The notes beneath the pieces were generated by a model. It worked only from the letters and a program-made list of their open reading frames with translations, was not told the DNA's origin and did no database searches. Positions 8,582 through 16,377 of a stretch of 64,000 nt of DNA are shown here, piece after piece. The DNA lies in the NCBI RefSeq assembly GCF_000382225.1, contig NZ_KB907813.1, positions 36,755 through 100,754 of the forward strand, written 5' to 3'. The stretch comes from Hymenobacter aerophilus DSM 13606 (GTDB lineage: Bacteria > Bacteroidota > Bacteroidia > Cytophagales > Hymenobacteraceae). Made by a program: the position numbers and the translations under genes. Numbering within the stretch: position 1 is the first letter of the stretch; every line of letters starts with the position of its first letter.

Positions 8582-9259
8582 CTACTCCTCCTTCATCACA
8601 TAGCCCATGCCGATGAGGGTGTGGATGAGTTTGGGGCTGAAATCCTTGTCGAGCTTTTTACGCAGGAAGTTGATGTACACGTCGATAACGTTGGAGCCGG
8701 TATCGAAGCTCGTGTTCCAGACCTGTTCGAGTATATCCACCCGCGACACCACGCGGCTCTGGTTGCGCAGCAGGTATTCGAGCAGGGCAAACTCGCGGGC
8801 CGTGAGCTGAACGGGCTGGCCGGCGCGGTGCACCATTTTGCTGGCCGGGTCGAGGGTGAGGTCGGCCAGCCGGAGCACGCCGCCGGCCGGGGGCACGTCG
8901 TGGCGGCGGCGCGTGAGGGCCCGGATGCGGGCCAGCAGCTCCTGAAACGCGAAGGGTTTCACCAGATAATCGTCGGCGCCGGCGTCGAGGCCCCGGATTT
9001 TGTCGTCGGTTTCGCCCAGGGCCGTGAGCATCAGAATGGGCACGCTGGTGTTCTGGGTGCGCACCTGCCGGCACATTTCCAGGCCGCTCAGGCCCGGCAG
9101 CAGCGTATCGAGGATGAGCAGGTCGTAGTCGCCCTGCCGGGCCAGGCGCAGGCCCAGCAGGCCGTCGGCGGCCAAATCCACCTGGTGGTGTTGCTCACTC
9201 AGGCCCTGGTGCAGAAACGCGGCAACCTTGGGCTCGTCTTCAACCAGCAGAATTTTCAT
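8582..9259 (-). CDS. OmpR/PhoB-family response regulator
   Basis: This 225-residue two-domain regulator starts MKILLVEDEP. The receiver carries E7/D8, phosphoacceptor D51 (LILDTLLPG), T79 and K101 (DDYLVKPF). The C-terminal winged-helix DNA-binding domain runs to the end (VIDVYINFLRKKLDK, IGMGYVM). I use ATG at 9259; the longer open frame to 9376 would run through a terminator and into the tRNA gene and is not real. It precedes the kinase gene on the same strand. The phased TTAA boxes upstream of the SulP gene are its most likely nearby target. Closest named types are CusR/QseB-like regulators. Confidence 0.95.
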   Translation of the reverse strand: MKILLVEDEPKVAAFLHQGLSEQHHQVDLAADGLLGLRLARQGDYDLLILDTLLPGLSGLEMCRQVRTQNTSVPILMLTALGETDDKIRGLDAGADDYLVKPFAFQELLARIRALTRRRHDVPPAGGVLRLADLTLDPASKMVHRAGQPVQLTAREFALLEYLLRNQSRVVSRVDILEQVWNTSFDTGSNVIDVYINFLRKKLDKDFSPKLIHTLIGMGYVMKEE

Positions 9260-9302
9260 GCCCGCAAGATACGCGGCCGGCAACGCGCGGGCCCACACAA
9301 AC

Positions 9303-9338
9303 AAAAACCCCTCACTACGCGGCGTAGTGAGGGGTTTT
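9303..9338 (-). terminator. Rho-independent terminator after tRNA-Lys
   Basis: CCCCTCACTACGC pairs with GCGTAGTGAGGGG and is followed on the minus strand by TTTTTGTTTG. It starts directly after the tRNA CCA end and separates the tRNA from the response regulator. Confidence 0.85.
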
Positions 9339-9413
9339 GGTGATCCCGCTGGGATTCGAACCCAGGACCCATACATTAAAAGTGTATTGCTCTACCAGCT
9401 GAGCTACAGAATC
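9338..9413 (-). tRNA. tRNA-Lys (anticodon TTT), CCA encoded
   Basis: The minus-strand sequence folds into a complete cloverleaf. The acceptor GATTCTG pairs with CGGGATC (two G-T pairs); the D-arm is GCTCAGCTGGTAGAGC. The anticodon stem ATACA/TGTAT encloses loop CTTTTAA, giving anticodon TTT. The T-arm is CTGGGTTCGAATCCCAG. The discriminator is A, followed by an encoded CCA. Confidence 0.95.
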
Positions 9414-9420
9414 AGACCGC

Positions 9421-9590
9421 TACCGCCGGGCCAAAGCCTTTTCGGAAGGGAGTGCAAAAGTAGGCGGCTTATTGCTACGATGCAAACAAGCCGCCTGCTT
9501 TTCTGGCCGCCGCTGACGCTTTACCGCTCAACAACCTGAATTTCAACCGAATTATTTATCGCCGGAAATCTAATCTTTGCCGGCCAGCCG
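9421..9590. other. Intergenic region without recognised gene
   Basis: About 170 bp between tRNA-Lys and the stop of the M3 peptidase. I see no conserved ORF or family A/B palindrome here. Confidence 0.5.
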
Positions 9591-11327
9591 CTACAACCTG
9601 GCCATTTCGTCCTGCACGAAGTCGGCCAGGGTGCGCAGGTATTCGGTGCTGAAATCGAAACGGATGCCGGCCGCCGCGTAAATGTCGCCGATGGGCGCGG
9701 TGTAGCCCAGGGCCAGGGCGCGCTGGTAGCCCTGCAGGGCCGCCTGCGGGTTCTGGCGGTAGTTGCGCCACACGGCAATGGCGCCGAGCTGGGCCATAGC
9801 GTACTCGATGTAGTAAAACGGCACTTCGTAGAGGTGCAGCTGCTTCTGCCACAGGTAGGGCTTGATGTGCTCCAGGCCCTGCCAGCTCACGGTGCGCTGG
9901 TTAAACTCGTCGAACAGCTCGACCCAGCGGGCGTGGCGCTGCTGCTCGCTGTGGGTGGGGTGCTCGTACACCCAGTGCTGAAACTTGTCGATGGTGGCCA
10001 CCCAGGGGAAGGTTTCGAGCACGCTTTCGAGGTGCGTGCGCTTGGCTCGCCGCAGCTCGTCGGGGTCGGAGAAAAACACGTCCCAGTGGTCGAGGCTTAG
10101 TAGCTCCATGCTCATCGAGGCCAGTTCGGCTACTTCGGAAGGCGGGTGCTTGTCGGCGCCCAGCGGCAGGCGGCGCGTGAGGAAGCTGTGCACCGCGTGG
10201 CCGCCCTCGTGCAGCATGGTTACCACGTCGCGCAGGCTGCTGGTGGCATTCATGAAGATGAAGGGCACGCCCGTTTCGTCGAGCGGGTAGTTGTAGCCGC
10301 CGGGGGCCTTGCCCTTGCGGCTTTCCAGGTCGAGGTTGCCCATCTGGCCCATCGTGCGCAGGCACTGGCCCAGAAACGGGTCGAGCCGGTCGAAGACAAC
10401 CGTGGTTTTTTCCAGCAGTTCCGCCCCCGTTTCAAACGGCCGCAGCGGCGCCTGGCCCGACACGTCCACGTCGAGGTCCCAGGGGCGCAGCTCGGGCAGG
10501 TTCAGGTCCTGGCGGCGTTCCAGGTCGAGGTTGTCGATGAGTGGCACCACGGTTTCGCGGATGGCGCGGTGGAAGTTGAGCGTGTCCTGAGGCGTGTAGT
10601 CGAAGCGACCCAGGGCGGCAAACATATAGTCGCGGAAGTTGGCAAAACCTGCGTTCAGCGCCACCTGGTGGCGCAGACCGATGAGGCGCGTGAACAGCTC
10701 GTCGAGCGGCTTGGCGTCCTGCAGGCGGCGCTCCTGCACGGCGCGCCAGGCCGTTTCGCGCACCTGCCGGTCGGGGCTTTTGAGGCGGTCGGCGGCGCGG
10801 GGCAGCGTCAATTCCTCGCCGTCGAGCGTGACGGTCATGGCCCCGGCCAGGGCGGCGTACTGCTGCTGCTGGGTGCTGATTTCGGTTTTGAGAGCAATGT
10901 TTTCGGGCCGGTAGATTTCCAGCGCCTGCCGCACCGAGCGGATGAACACCCGGTAGCGGGCTTCATCCAGCTCCGACAGAAACTCCGAGGCCAGCATCTT
11001 CTCGTTCAGGGCGTGGTCGTAGGGCGCCACGTGGGGCTCAATCTCGTTCACAAAAAACTGAAATGCCTCGGTGCGCGCCGCATCCTGGGTGTCGCAGGTC
11101 ATGCGGATGTAGCGCCAGGCCAGGTCTTCGCTCAGCGCCGCTTCCAGCTCCGAGCGGTTCAGCAGCCAGCGCTCCAGCTCGGCGGCCGACGTTATTTCCC
11201 GGTCGCGCAACTCCGTGAAGTAGGGCTCGATGGCCGCCCAGTCGGTAACCGCGAAGGTTTCGGGCAGGTACTGGCGGGGCGGGCGCTGGGTGTCGGTGGC
11301 GAGGTCGGCGGCGGGCGATGAAAGCAT
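9591..11327 (-). CDS. M3 family oligoendopeptidase (PepF-like)
   Basis: This 578-residue zinc metallopeptidase has the M3 signature TMLHEGGHAVHSF (HExxH at about residues 373-377), with the third-ligand region ELASMSMELL downstream. The C-terminal FYYIEYAMAQLGAIAVWRNY block is typical of PepF/oligoendopeptidase F enzymes, which trim short peptides in the cytoplasm. There is no signal peptide. I start at ATG 11327 (MLSSPAADLATDTQ); the longer frame to 11411 reaches into the arm of a palindrome and has no family similarity. It stands alone between repeats. Confidence 0.93.
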   Translation of the reverse strand: MLSSPAADLATDTQRPPRQYLPETFAVTDWAAIEPYFTELRDREITSAAELERWLLNRSELEAALSEDLAWRYIRMTCDTQDAARTEAFQFFVNEIEPHVAPYDHALNEKMLASEFLSELDEARYRVFIRSVRQALEIYRPENIALKTEISTQQQQYAALAGAMTVTLDGEELTLPRAADRLKSPDRQVRETAWRAVQERRLQDAKPLDELFTRLIGLRHQVALNAGFANFRDYMFAALGRFDYTPQDTLNFHRAIRETVVPLIDNLDLERRQDLNLPELRPWDLDVDVSGQAPLRPFETGAELLEKTTVVFDRLDPFLGQCLRTMGQMGNLDLESRKGKAPGGYNYPLDETGVPFIFMNATSSLRDVVTMLHEGGHAVHSFLTRRLPLGADKHPPSEVAELASMSMELLSLDHWDVFFSDPDELRRAKRTHLESVLETFPWVATIDKFQHWVYEHPTHSEQQRHARWVELFDEFNQRTVSWQGLEHIKPYLWQKQLHLYEVPFYYIEYAMAQLGAIAVWRNYRQNPQAALQGYQRALALGYTAPIGDIYAAAGIRFDFSTEYLRTLADFVQDEMARL

Positions 11328-11378
11328 TGTTTTGGAAGCTAAAAGTTTGATGCCAGGAGCTATACGATAGAAGCCAGG

Positions 11379-11527
11379 AGTTAGAAGCCAGGAGCTAGCA
11401 TGGAACGTCATTCAGAGCGAAGCGAAGAATCTCGCGTGACGTAGTTCAACGGCCGTTTCAACGACTTCTTGCGAGATTCTTCGCTTCGCTCTGAATGACG
11501 TTCCATGCTAGCTCCTGGCTTCTAACT
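11379..11527. repeat. Intergenic palindrome, family B (copy 2), perfect 57-bp arms
   Basis: Positions 11379-11435 are the exact reverse complement of 11471-11527, around a 35-bp loop. The core is the family B sequence GTCATTCAGAGCGAAGCGAA. The outer 25 bp (AGTTAGAAGCCAGGAGCTAG) are specific to this copy, so the symmetry extends beyond the mobile-looking core. Confidence 0.97.
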
Positions 11528-11535
11528 TTTCAACC

Positions 11536-12645
11536 CTACCCAATCTCAATCACCACGTCGCTCGTGAGCGGGTGGCCGACGCAGGTAAGCACGTAGCCCT
11601 GGTTCATTTCGGAATCGGAGAGGCCCTCGCGCTCGTCGAGGTGGACTTTGCCCGACAGGCACTTGCCGCGGCAGGCGGTGCACAGGCCCGCCTGGCAGCT
11701 GTAGGGCAGGTCAATGTCGAGGTCGAGGGCGGCTTCGAGGATGGTCTGCTCGGGGCTCACCTCAAACTGGTACTCCGAGCCTTCGTACTGGATGGTAACG
11801 GTGCGGGTGCCATTCTGGTCGTCATCGGCAGCCGTCGAAACGTCGCCGTGGCCGTTGGGCTGGGCCGCGGCGGCCTCGGCCGTGTCGGCGGCGGCCACGA
11901 AACTCTCGCGGCGCACGCGGCTGGCGGGCACGCCCAGCAGTTCCAGGGCAGCCTGCACTTCCTGCATCATGCCATCGGGGCCGCAGAGGAAATACTCGGC
12001 CTGAGCGGCCGGAAACTGGTGGCGCTGCTCCAGAATGCGCAGCAGCGTGGTGCGGTTGAGGCGGCCGGTGTGCTTGTGCTCGGCCGAGGGCCGCAGCGGC
12101 TGGCTGAACACGTGCTCGACCTGGAAACGGCCGGCGTACTGCTGCTCCAGCGCCCGGAGCTGGTCGGCAAAAATTACGGCGTCCTCGTTGCGGTTGCCAT
12201 ACACGAGCAGCACGTGGCTCTTGGGCTCTTCGCGCAGAATAGCCTTGAGCATGCTCATGAGCGGGGTGATGCCCGAGCCGGCGCCCACCAGCACAATCGA
12301 GCGGGCGGCCTGGGGCTGGGGCGCCAGCACGAAGTTGCCCAGCGGCGCCATCACCTCCAGTTGCTGGCCCACCTGCACCGTATCGAGCAGATAGTTACTC
12401 ACCAAGCCGCCCGAAACGCGCTTCACCGTAACGGCCAGGCGCGGGGCCTCGCCGGGGGTGCTGCTGAGCGAGTAGGCCCGGCGCTCCTTTTTGCCGCCCG
12501 GTCCGCAGGGCAGAATCAGGGTCAGGAACTGGCCGGGCTGGCAGGCCACGGGCTGGCGGTCGGCCCGCTCGAAGTGGATGGTAACGGCGTCGGGGGTTTC
12601 CTGGGTCAGCTCAACAACATTCAGCGTCAGGTAGGGGCTACTCAT
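11536..12645 (-). CDS. PaaE-like flavin reductase with C-terminal 2Fe-2S ferredoxin domain
   Basis: This 369-residue protein has a ferredoxin-NADP reductase fold with FAD motif RAYSLSSTP (56-64), NAD(P)-binding VLVGAGSGITPLMSML, and a C-terminal plant-type ferredoxin domain with SCQAGLCTACRGKC and a final LTCVG cysteine. It matches the reductase subunit of phenylacetyl-CoA epoxidase (PaaE) and related proteins that pass electrons from NAD(P)H through FAD to the iron-sulfur centre. No paaABCD genes are nearby, so it may serve another oxygenase or act as a general reductase. Start is ATG at 12645. Confidence 0.9.
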   Translation of the reverse strand: MSSPYLTLNVVELTQETPDAVTIHFERADRQPVACQPGQFLTLILPCGPGGKKERRAYSLSSTPGEAPRLAVTVKRVSGGLVSNYLLDTVQVGQQLEVMAPLGNFVLAPQPQAARSIVLVGAGSGITPLMSMLKAILREEPKSHVLLVYGNRNEDAVIFADQLRALEQQYAGRFQVEHVFSQPLRPSAEHKHTGRLNRTTLLRILEQRHQFPAAQAEYFLCGPDGMMQEVQAALELLGVPASRVRRESFVAAADTAEAAAAQPNGHGDVSTAADDDQNGTRTVTIQYEGSEYQFEVSPEQTILEAALDLDIDLPYSCQAGLCTACRGKCLSGKVHLDEREGLSDSEMNQGYVLTCVGHPLTSDVVIEIG

Positions 12646-12738
12646 AAGGGCAAGCGGGTAGATTGGGTGGGTTTGAACACAAAGTTCGTTATTTCGATTT
12701 TTGTTTCTCGTACGGAATATGGGGCGGCGCTGATTGGT

Positions 12739-12845
12739 ACGTTGTCATGCCAAGCGAAGCCGAAGCATCGCTACCGCCAAAGTAATCCTGCCGTTTGGTT
12801 AGCATTGCAGCAGAGATGCTTCGGCTTCGCTCCGCATGCCAACGT
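12739..12845. repeat. Intergenic palindrome, family C (copy 1)
   Basis: ACGTTGTCATGCCAAGCGAA with CCGAAGCATC pairs with GATGCTTCGG and CTTCGCTCCGCATGCCAACG; arms are about 31 bp with a few mismatches. It shares the GTCAT...AGC...GAAGCATC plan with a single-armed copy at 17.35 kb and lies between divergent genes. Confidence 0.85.
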
Positions 12846-12862
12846 TCTTTTAACCCCACTCA

Positions 12863-13552
12863 ATGCTTTCCGACCTCCTGCTTCGCCACCAAACCGATTT
12901 CGGGCCCGTGCTGCCCGTCGACCTCAGCTCGCCCGAGGTGGCCCGCCTCGATTTCACGGCCGCCAACCCGCTGCTTACGGCCGCCAATCTGCACGACACG
13001 GCCGCCTTCGACCAGCTGGTGGCCCGGCTGCTGGCCGACAAAAACGCGCTGATTGGCGTGGGCGGCTACCTCGAAGACCGCGTCATCTACCGCCGCAGCC
13101 CCGGCCTGTTCGACGCCGACCCCGCGGCCCCCGCCCGCTCGCTGCACCTGGGCGTGGATGTGTGGCTGCGAGCCGGCACGCCGGTGCTGGCCCCGCTGCC
13201 GGCCATCGTGCACAGCCTCGCCGACAACGAAGGCCACGGCAACTACGGCCCCACCGTCATTCTGCAGCACGAGCTGGAAGGCACCGTTTTCTACACGCTC
13301 TACGGCCACCTCACGCGCCGCGAAACGGCCCTGCTGCGCCCCGGCCTGGTGGTAGATAAGGGCGACACCTTCGCCGAAGTAGGCCCCGCCCCCGAAAACG
13401 GCGACTGGCCGCCGCACCTGCACTTCCAGCTCATCGCCGACCTGCAGGGCCGCGTGGGCGACTTCCCCGGCGTGGGCCTAGTGTCGGAGCGCGAAACCTG
13501 GGCCGCCCTGTGCCCCGACCCAAACTTAATCTTACAGAGTAAGTGGTTGTAG
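12863..13552 (+). CDS. M23 family metallopeptidase domain protein
   Basis: This 229-residue protein has an M23 (LytM-like) fold. The zinc ligands are in HLGVD (H95, D99) and HLH (H185, H187), with the extra catalytic histidine in YGHL (H149). Family members usually cut peptidoglycan cross-links, but no signal peptide is visible from ATG 12863 and the N-terminal 90 residues are not a known wall-binding domain. It could act on another substrate or be exported in an unusual way. It is followed by a hairpin terminator. Confidence 0.85.
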   Translation: MLSDLLLRHQTDFGPVLPVDLSSPEVARLDFTAANPLLTAANLHDTAAFDQLVARLLADKNALIGVGGYLEDRVIYRRSPGLFDADPAAPARSLHLGVDVWLRAGTPVLAPLPAIVHSLADNEGHGNYGPTVILQHELEGTVFYTLYGHLTRRETALLRPGLVVDKGDTFAEVGPAPENGDWPPHLHFQLIADLQGRVGDFPGVGLVSERETWAALCPDPNLILQSKWL

Positions 13553-13558
13553 CGGACC

Positions 13559-13736
13559 AGACCACGGATTAGCTCGGATTTAAATGGATTTCACGGATTT
13601 CGTGGACGATTGAAAAGGGCCGCCCTGCGTAGGGCGGCCCTTTTCTATTCAACGGGAAGCAACTGTAACTTGATAGTTGACCGCGCCGACTACAAAATCC
13701 GTGAAATCCGTTTAAATCCGGGCTAATCCGTGGTCA
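13559..13736. repeat. Intergenic palindrome, family D, enclosing a terminator
   Basis: GACCACGGATTAGCTCGGAT and TTAAATGGATTTCACGGATTT at the left pair with AAATCCGTGAAATCCG and TTTAAATCCGGGCTAATCCG at the right, with two mismatches in about 41 bp. The right arm reaches the stop codon of the permease gene (13734-13736). A separate GC-rich hairpin lies inside. Confidence 0.9.
13613..13644. terminator. Bidirectional terminator between convergent genes
   Basis: AAAAGGGCCGCCCT pairs with AGGGCGGCCCTTTT, flanked by A and T runs, so it can end both the M23 gene (plus) and the permease gene (minus). Confidence 0.85.
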
Positions 13737-14948
13737 GTCGAACTTGATGGCCGCTACGGGCTTGATGCGGGCAATCAGGTAGGTTGGAATGAGCACGGCC
13801 AGCAGCGAGGTGAGGAAGGTGGCCACGTTCAGCAGCAGGATGATGGTCCAGTCCCAGTGGATGGGCACGCGGTCCATGTAGTAGTTCTCGGGGTCGAGCG
13901 GAATGAGGTGGAAAAAGTACTGCACCGCGCAGAAGCCCAGCCCGATCAGGTTGCCCCAGAAAATGCCGCGCACCGTCAGGCTCAGACCGCGGAAAAAGAA
14001 CATACTCCGGATCTGGTTGTCGGTGGCCCCGATGGCCTTGAGCACGCCAATCATGTTGGTGCGCTCCAGAATCATGATGAAAATGGTGGCCACCATGTTG
14101 AAGGTCGCCACGAAGATAATGAGCACCAGGAAGATAACCACGTTGCGGTTAAGCAGCTTCAGCCACTCGAACAGCTGCACGTACTGCTCGGTAATCTTGT
14201 CGAGCTTGAGGTCGTAGCGCAGGCTTTCGTAGAGGTTGTCGGCTACCGGGTCGAGGCGGTTGAAGTTTTTGAGCGTGACTTCGAGGCCGCCCACCAGCGT
14301 ATCGGACCAGGCGTTCAGGTCGCGGATCTGGCGGATGTCGCCAATCACGAAGGCCTCGTCGAATTCGTCGAGGCCGGTCTGGTAGATGCCGCTGACCACG
14401 AACTGGCGCACCCGCGGCGGGTTCTGGATAAAGTAGAATAGGGCCTTGTCGCCGACGTTGAGCCGCAGCTTGTCGGCCACTTTGCGCGAGATGAGCACGT
14501 CGTTGCTGGCCGAGGAGTCGGGGAAGGCGATGAACTTGCCGGCGGCCAGGTTCTGGCGCATCGAGGAAGGGCTGGTTTTCTCGTCAATGCCCTTAATCAC
14601 CACGCCCAGCACCTCATCCTTGGTTTTGATGATGGCCGTTTTGCGGGCGAAAGGCTGGATGGTGGCCACCTGCGGGTTGGCCTGCAGCTCGCGCAGCAGC
14701 TGGGGCTGGCCGATGGGCTCGGCTTCGAGTGAGTTGTTGGTGTCGTACTTGCTGATTTGCAGGTGCGAGCCGAAGGAGAAGATTTTGTTCTGGATTTCGT
14801 TGCGGAAACCCTCCAGAATGGCAAACGACACCACCATCACGGCCAGGCCCATGGCAATGCTGATGATGGCTATCTTTGTCACCGACGAGGTAAACGACCC
14901 CGCGTCGGCTCCGTCAATCTTCGTAGATATGTACTTCGAAACGTTCAC
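13734..14948 (-). CDS. ABC transporter permease, LolC/LolE (FtsX/MacB) type
   Basis: This 404-residue protein has one N-terminal helix (about 25-47), a large periplasmic MacB-like domain, and three C-terminal helices starting NVVIFLVLIIFVATFNMVAT, followed by NMIGVLKAIGATDNQIRSMF, the hallmark of FtsX-family permeases. LolCDE releases lipoproteins from the inner membrane. No ATPase or second permease gene is adjacent, so the partner is elsewhere. The frame starts at GTG 14948, directly after an in-frame stop; the first in-frame ATG lies inside the first helix. It is divergent from namZ, with only 43 bp between the starts. Confidence 0.85.
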   Translation of the reverse strand: MNVSKYISTKIDGADAGSFTSSVTKIAIISIAMGLAVMVVSFAILEGFRNEIQNKIFSFGSHLQISKYDTNNSLEAEPIGQPQLLRELQANPQVATIQPFARKTAIIKTKDEVLGVVIKGIDEKTSPSSMRQNLAAGKFIAFPDSSASNDVLISRKVADKLRLNVGDKALFYFIQNPPRVRQFVVSGIYQTGLDEFDEAFVIGDIRQIRDLNAWSDTLVGGLEVTLKNFNRLDPVADNLYESLRYDLKLDKITEQYVQLFEWLKLLNRNVVIFLVLIIFVATFNMVATIFIMILERTNMIGVLKAIGATDNQIRSMFFFRGLSLTVRGIFWGNLIGLGFCAVQYFFHLIPLDPENYYMDRVPIHWDWTIILLLNVATFLTSLLAVLIPTYLIARIKPVAAIKFD

Positions 14949-14991
14949 TGGCGTAAAGCTAGATGAATCCGGCTAGTTTTCCACCCGCCCC

Positions 14992-16251
14992 ATGCCTTCT
15001 TTCCTGCCCCAGGCCCTGCTGAGCTTCACGCTGCTGCTCACCGACTGCACCGCCCGCCCGCCCCAGACCGGGGCCGCTTCGGCCCCGGCCAGCCCCCCGC
15101 CCCAGTCGCAGGCCGTGGCCGCGCCGCCCCAGGTGGTGCTGGAGCAGCCGGCCGCCGCGCCCCTGCAGGTGGGCGCCGCCCGGTTCGAGGAGTATCTGCC
15201 GCTGCTGAAGGGCAAGCGCGTGGGCCTGGTGGTGAACCAGACGGCCCGCGTGGGCCAGGCCTTTCTGGTGGATACGCTGCTGAGCAAGGGCGTGAACGTG
15301 AAGGTCATTTTCGGGCCGGAGCACGGCTTTCGGGGCGAGGCGGCCGACGGGGCCACCATCAAAGACGGCAAGGACGCCCGCAGCGGCCTGCCGGCGCTGA
15401 GCTTATACGGGGCCACCAAAAAACCAACGCCCGACATGCTGCGCGACATTGATGTGCTGGTGTTCGACATCCAGGACGTGGGCGCGCGCTTCTACACCTT
15501 CATCAGCACGATGCACTACGTGATGGAAGCCGCCGCCGAGCAGAACAAGGAGGTCATCATCCTCGACCGGCCCAACCCCAACGGCTGGTACGTAGACGGC
15601 CCTGTGCTGGAGCCCAAGTACAAAACCTTCGTGGGCATGCACCCGATTCCGGTGGTGCACGGCCTCACGGTAGGCGAGCTGGCCCAGATGATCAACGGCG
15701 AAAAGTGGCTGGCCGGTGGCAAGCAGTGCCGCCTGACGGTGGTGCCGGTGGCGGGCTACACCCACGCCACGCGCTACGCGCTGCCGGTGCGCCCCTCCCC
15801 CAACCTGCCCACCGCCCACTCGGTAGACCTCTACCCCAGCCTGTGCCTGTTCGAGGGCACCGACGTGAGCGTAGGCCGCGGCACCGATCGGCCCTTCGAG
15901 GTGATTGGGGCGCCCACCCAGCCCACCAGCCGCCCGTTCAGCTTCGTGCCCACGCCCAACCCCGGCTCCACCTCGCCGCCCCAGAACGGCAAGCGCTGCT
16001 ACGGCCAGGATTTGAAAGGCATCGGCGAAATCGGCTTCACGCTTTCTTATCTGATTGATTATTACAACCAGAGCACGGCCAAAGACAGGTTCTTCACCAG
16101 CGGCTTCGAGCGCCTGATAGGTACGGCCGATACCCGCCAGCAAATCATAGCCGGCAAGTCGGAAGCCGAAATCCGGGCCTCGTGGGAGCCGAAGCTGGGC
16201 CAGTATAAGGTGCTGCGGAAGAAGTACCTGCTTTACCCGGATTTTGAGTAG
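14992..16251 (+). CDS. namZ: DUF1343 protein, NamZ-type exo-beta-N-acetylmuramidase
   Basis: This 419-residue protein matches the DUF1343 family: RVGLVVNQTARVG, FGPEHGFRGEAADGATI, LVFDIQDVGARFYTFISTM, ILDRPNPNGWYVDGPVLE and LFEGTDVSVGRGTDRPFEVI are all conserved. The characterised member NamZ removes terminal N-acetylmuramic acid from peptidoglycan fragments. The N-terminus (ATG 14992) is a short hydrophobic signal ending LLLTDC, a weak lipobox, so it may be a lipoprotein facing the periplasm. A Pro/Ala linker follows to about residue 55. A role in wall recycling is inferred from the family. Confidence 0.88.
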   Translation: MPSFLPQALLSFTLLLTDCTARPPQTGAASAPASPPPQSQAVAAPPQVVLEQPAAAPLQVGAARFEEYLPLLKGKRVGLVVNQTARVGQAFLVDTLLSKGVNVKVIFGPEHGFRGEAADGATIKDGKDARSGLPALSLYGATKKPTPDMLRDIDVLVFDIQDVGARFYTFISTMHYVMEAAAEQNKEVIILDRPNPNGWYVDGPVLEPKYKTFVGMHPIPVVHGLTVGELAQMINGEKWLAGGKQCRLTVVPVAGYTHATRYALPVRPSPNLPTAHSVDLYPSLCLFEGTDVSVGRGTDRPFEVIGAPTQPTSRPFSFVPTPNPGSTSPPQNGKRCYGQDLKGIGEIGFTLSYLIDYYNQSTAKDRFFTSGFERLIGTADTRQQIIAGKSEAEIRASWEPKLGQYKVLRKKYLLYPDFE

Positions 16252-16265
16252 TTCTGTCATCATTT

Positions 16266-16357
16266 CCCGCAGAGGACGCAGTGTTTTCGCAGAAGGCGCA
16301 GTGTCGTTCTATTGAACTGCACTGCGCCTTCTGCGAAAACACTGCGTCCTCTGCGGG
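16266..16357. repeat. Intergenic palindrome, family E, perfect 38-bp arms
   Basis: 16266-16303 (CCCGCAGAGGACGCAGTG, then TTTTCGCAGAAGGCGCAGTG) is the exact reverse complement of 16320-16357 around a 16-bp loop. It lies between namZ and fmt, ending about 20 bp before the fmt start. Confidence 0.95.
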
Positions 16358-16377
16358 CTAAAAACTCCCGAACTACC

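Noticed and set aside
8582..9376. N-terminal extension of the response regulator to 9376
   Set aside because: The extension would translate through a terminator and part of tRNA-Lys; the receiver domain begins at MKILLVEDEP (9259).
11536..12645. Assignment of the reductase to a phenylacetate degradation operon
   Set aside because: No paaA, B, C, D or K genes occur in the window, so only the reductase family is called.
11572..13359. 595-residue plus-strand frame spanning the reductase and M23 genes
   Set aside because: It crosses two real genes and a palindrome in other frames and has no coherent domain.
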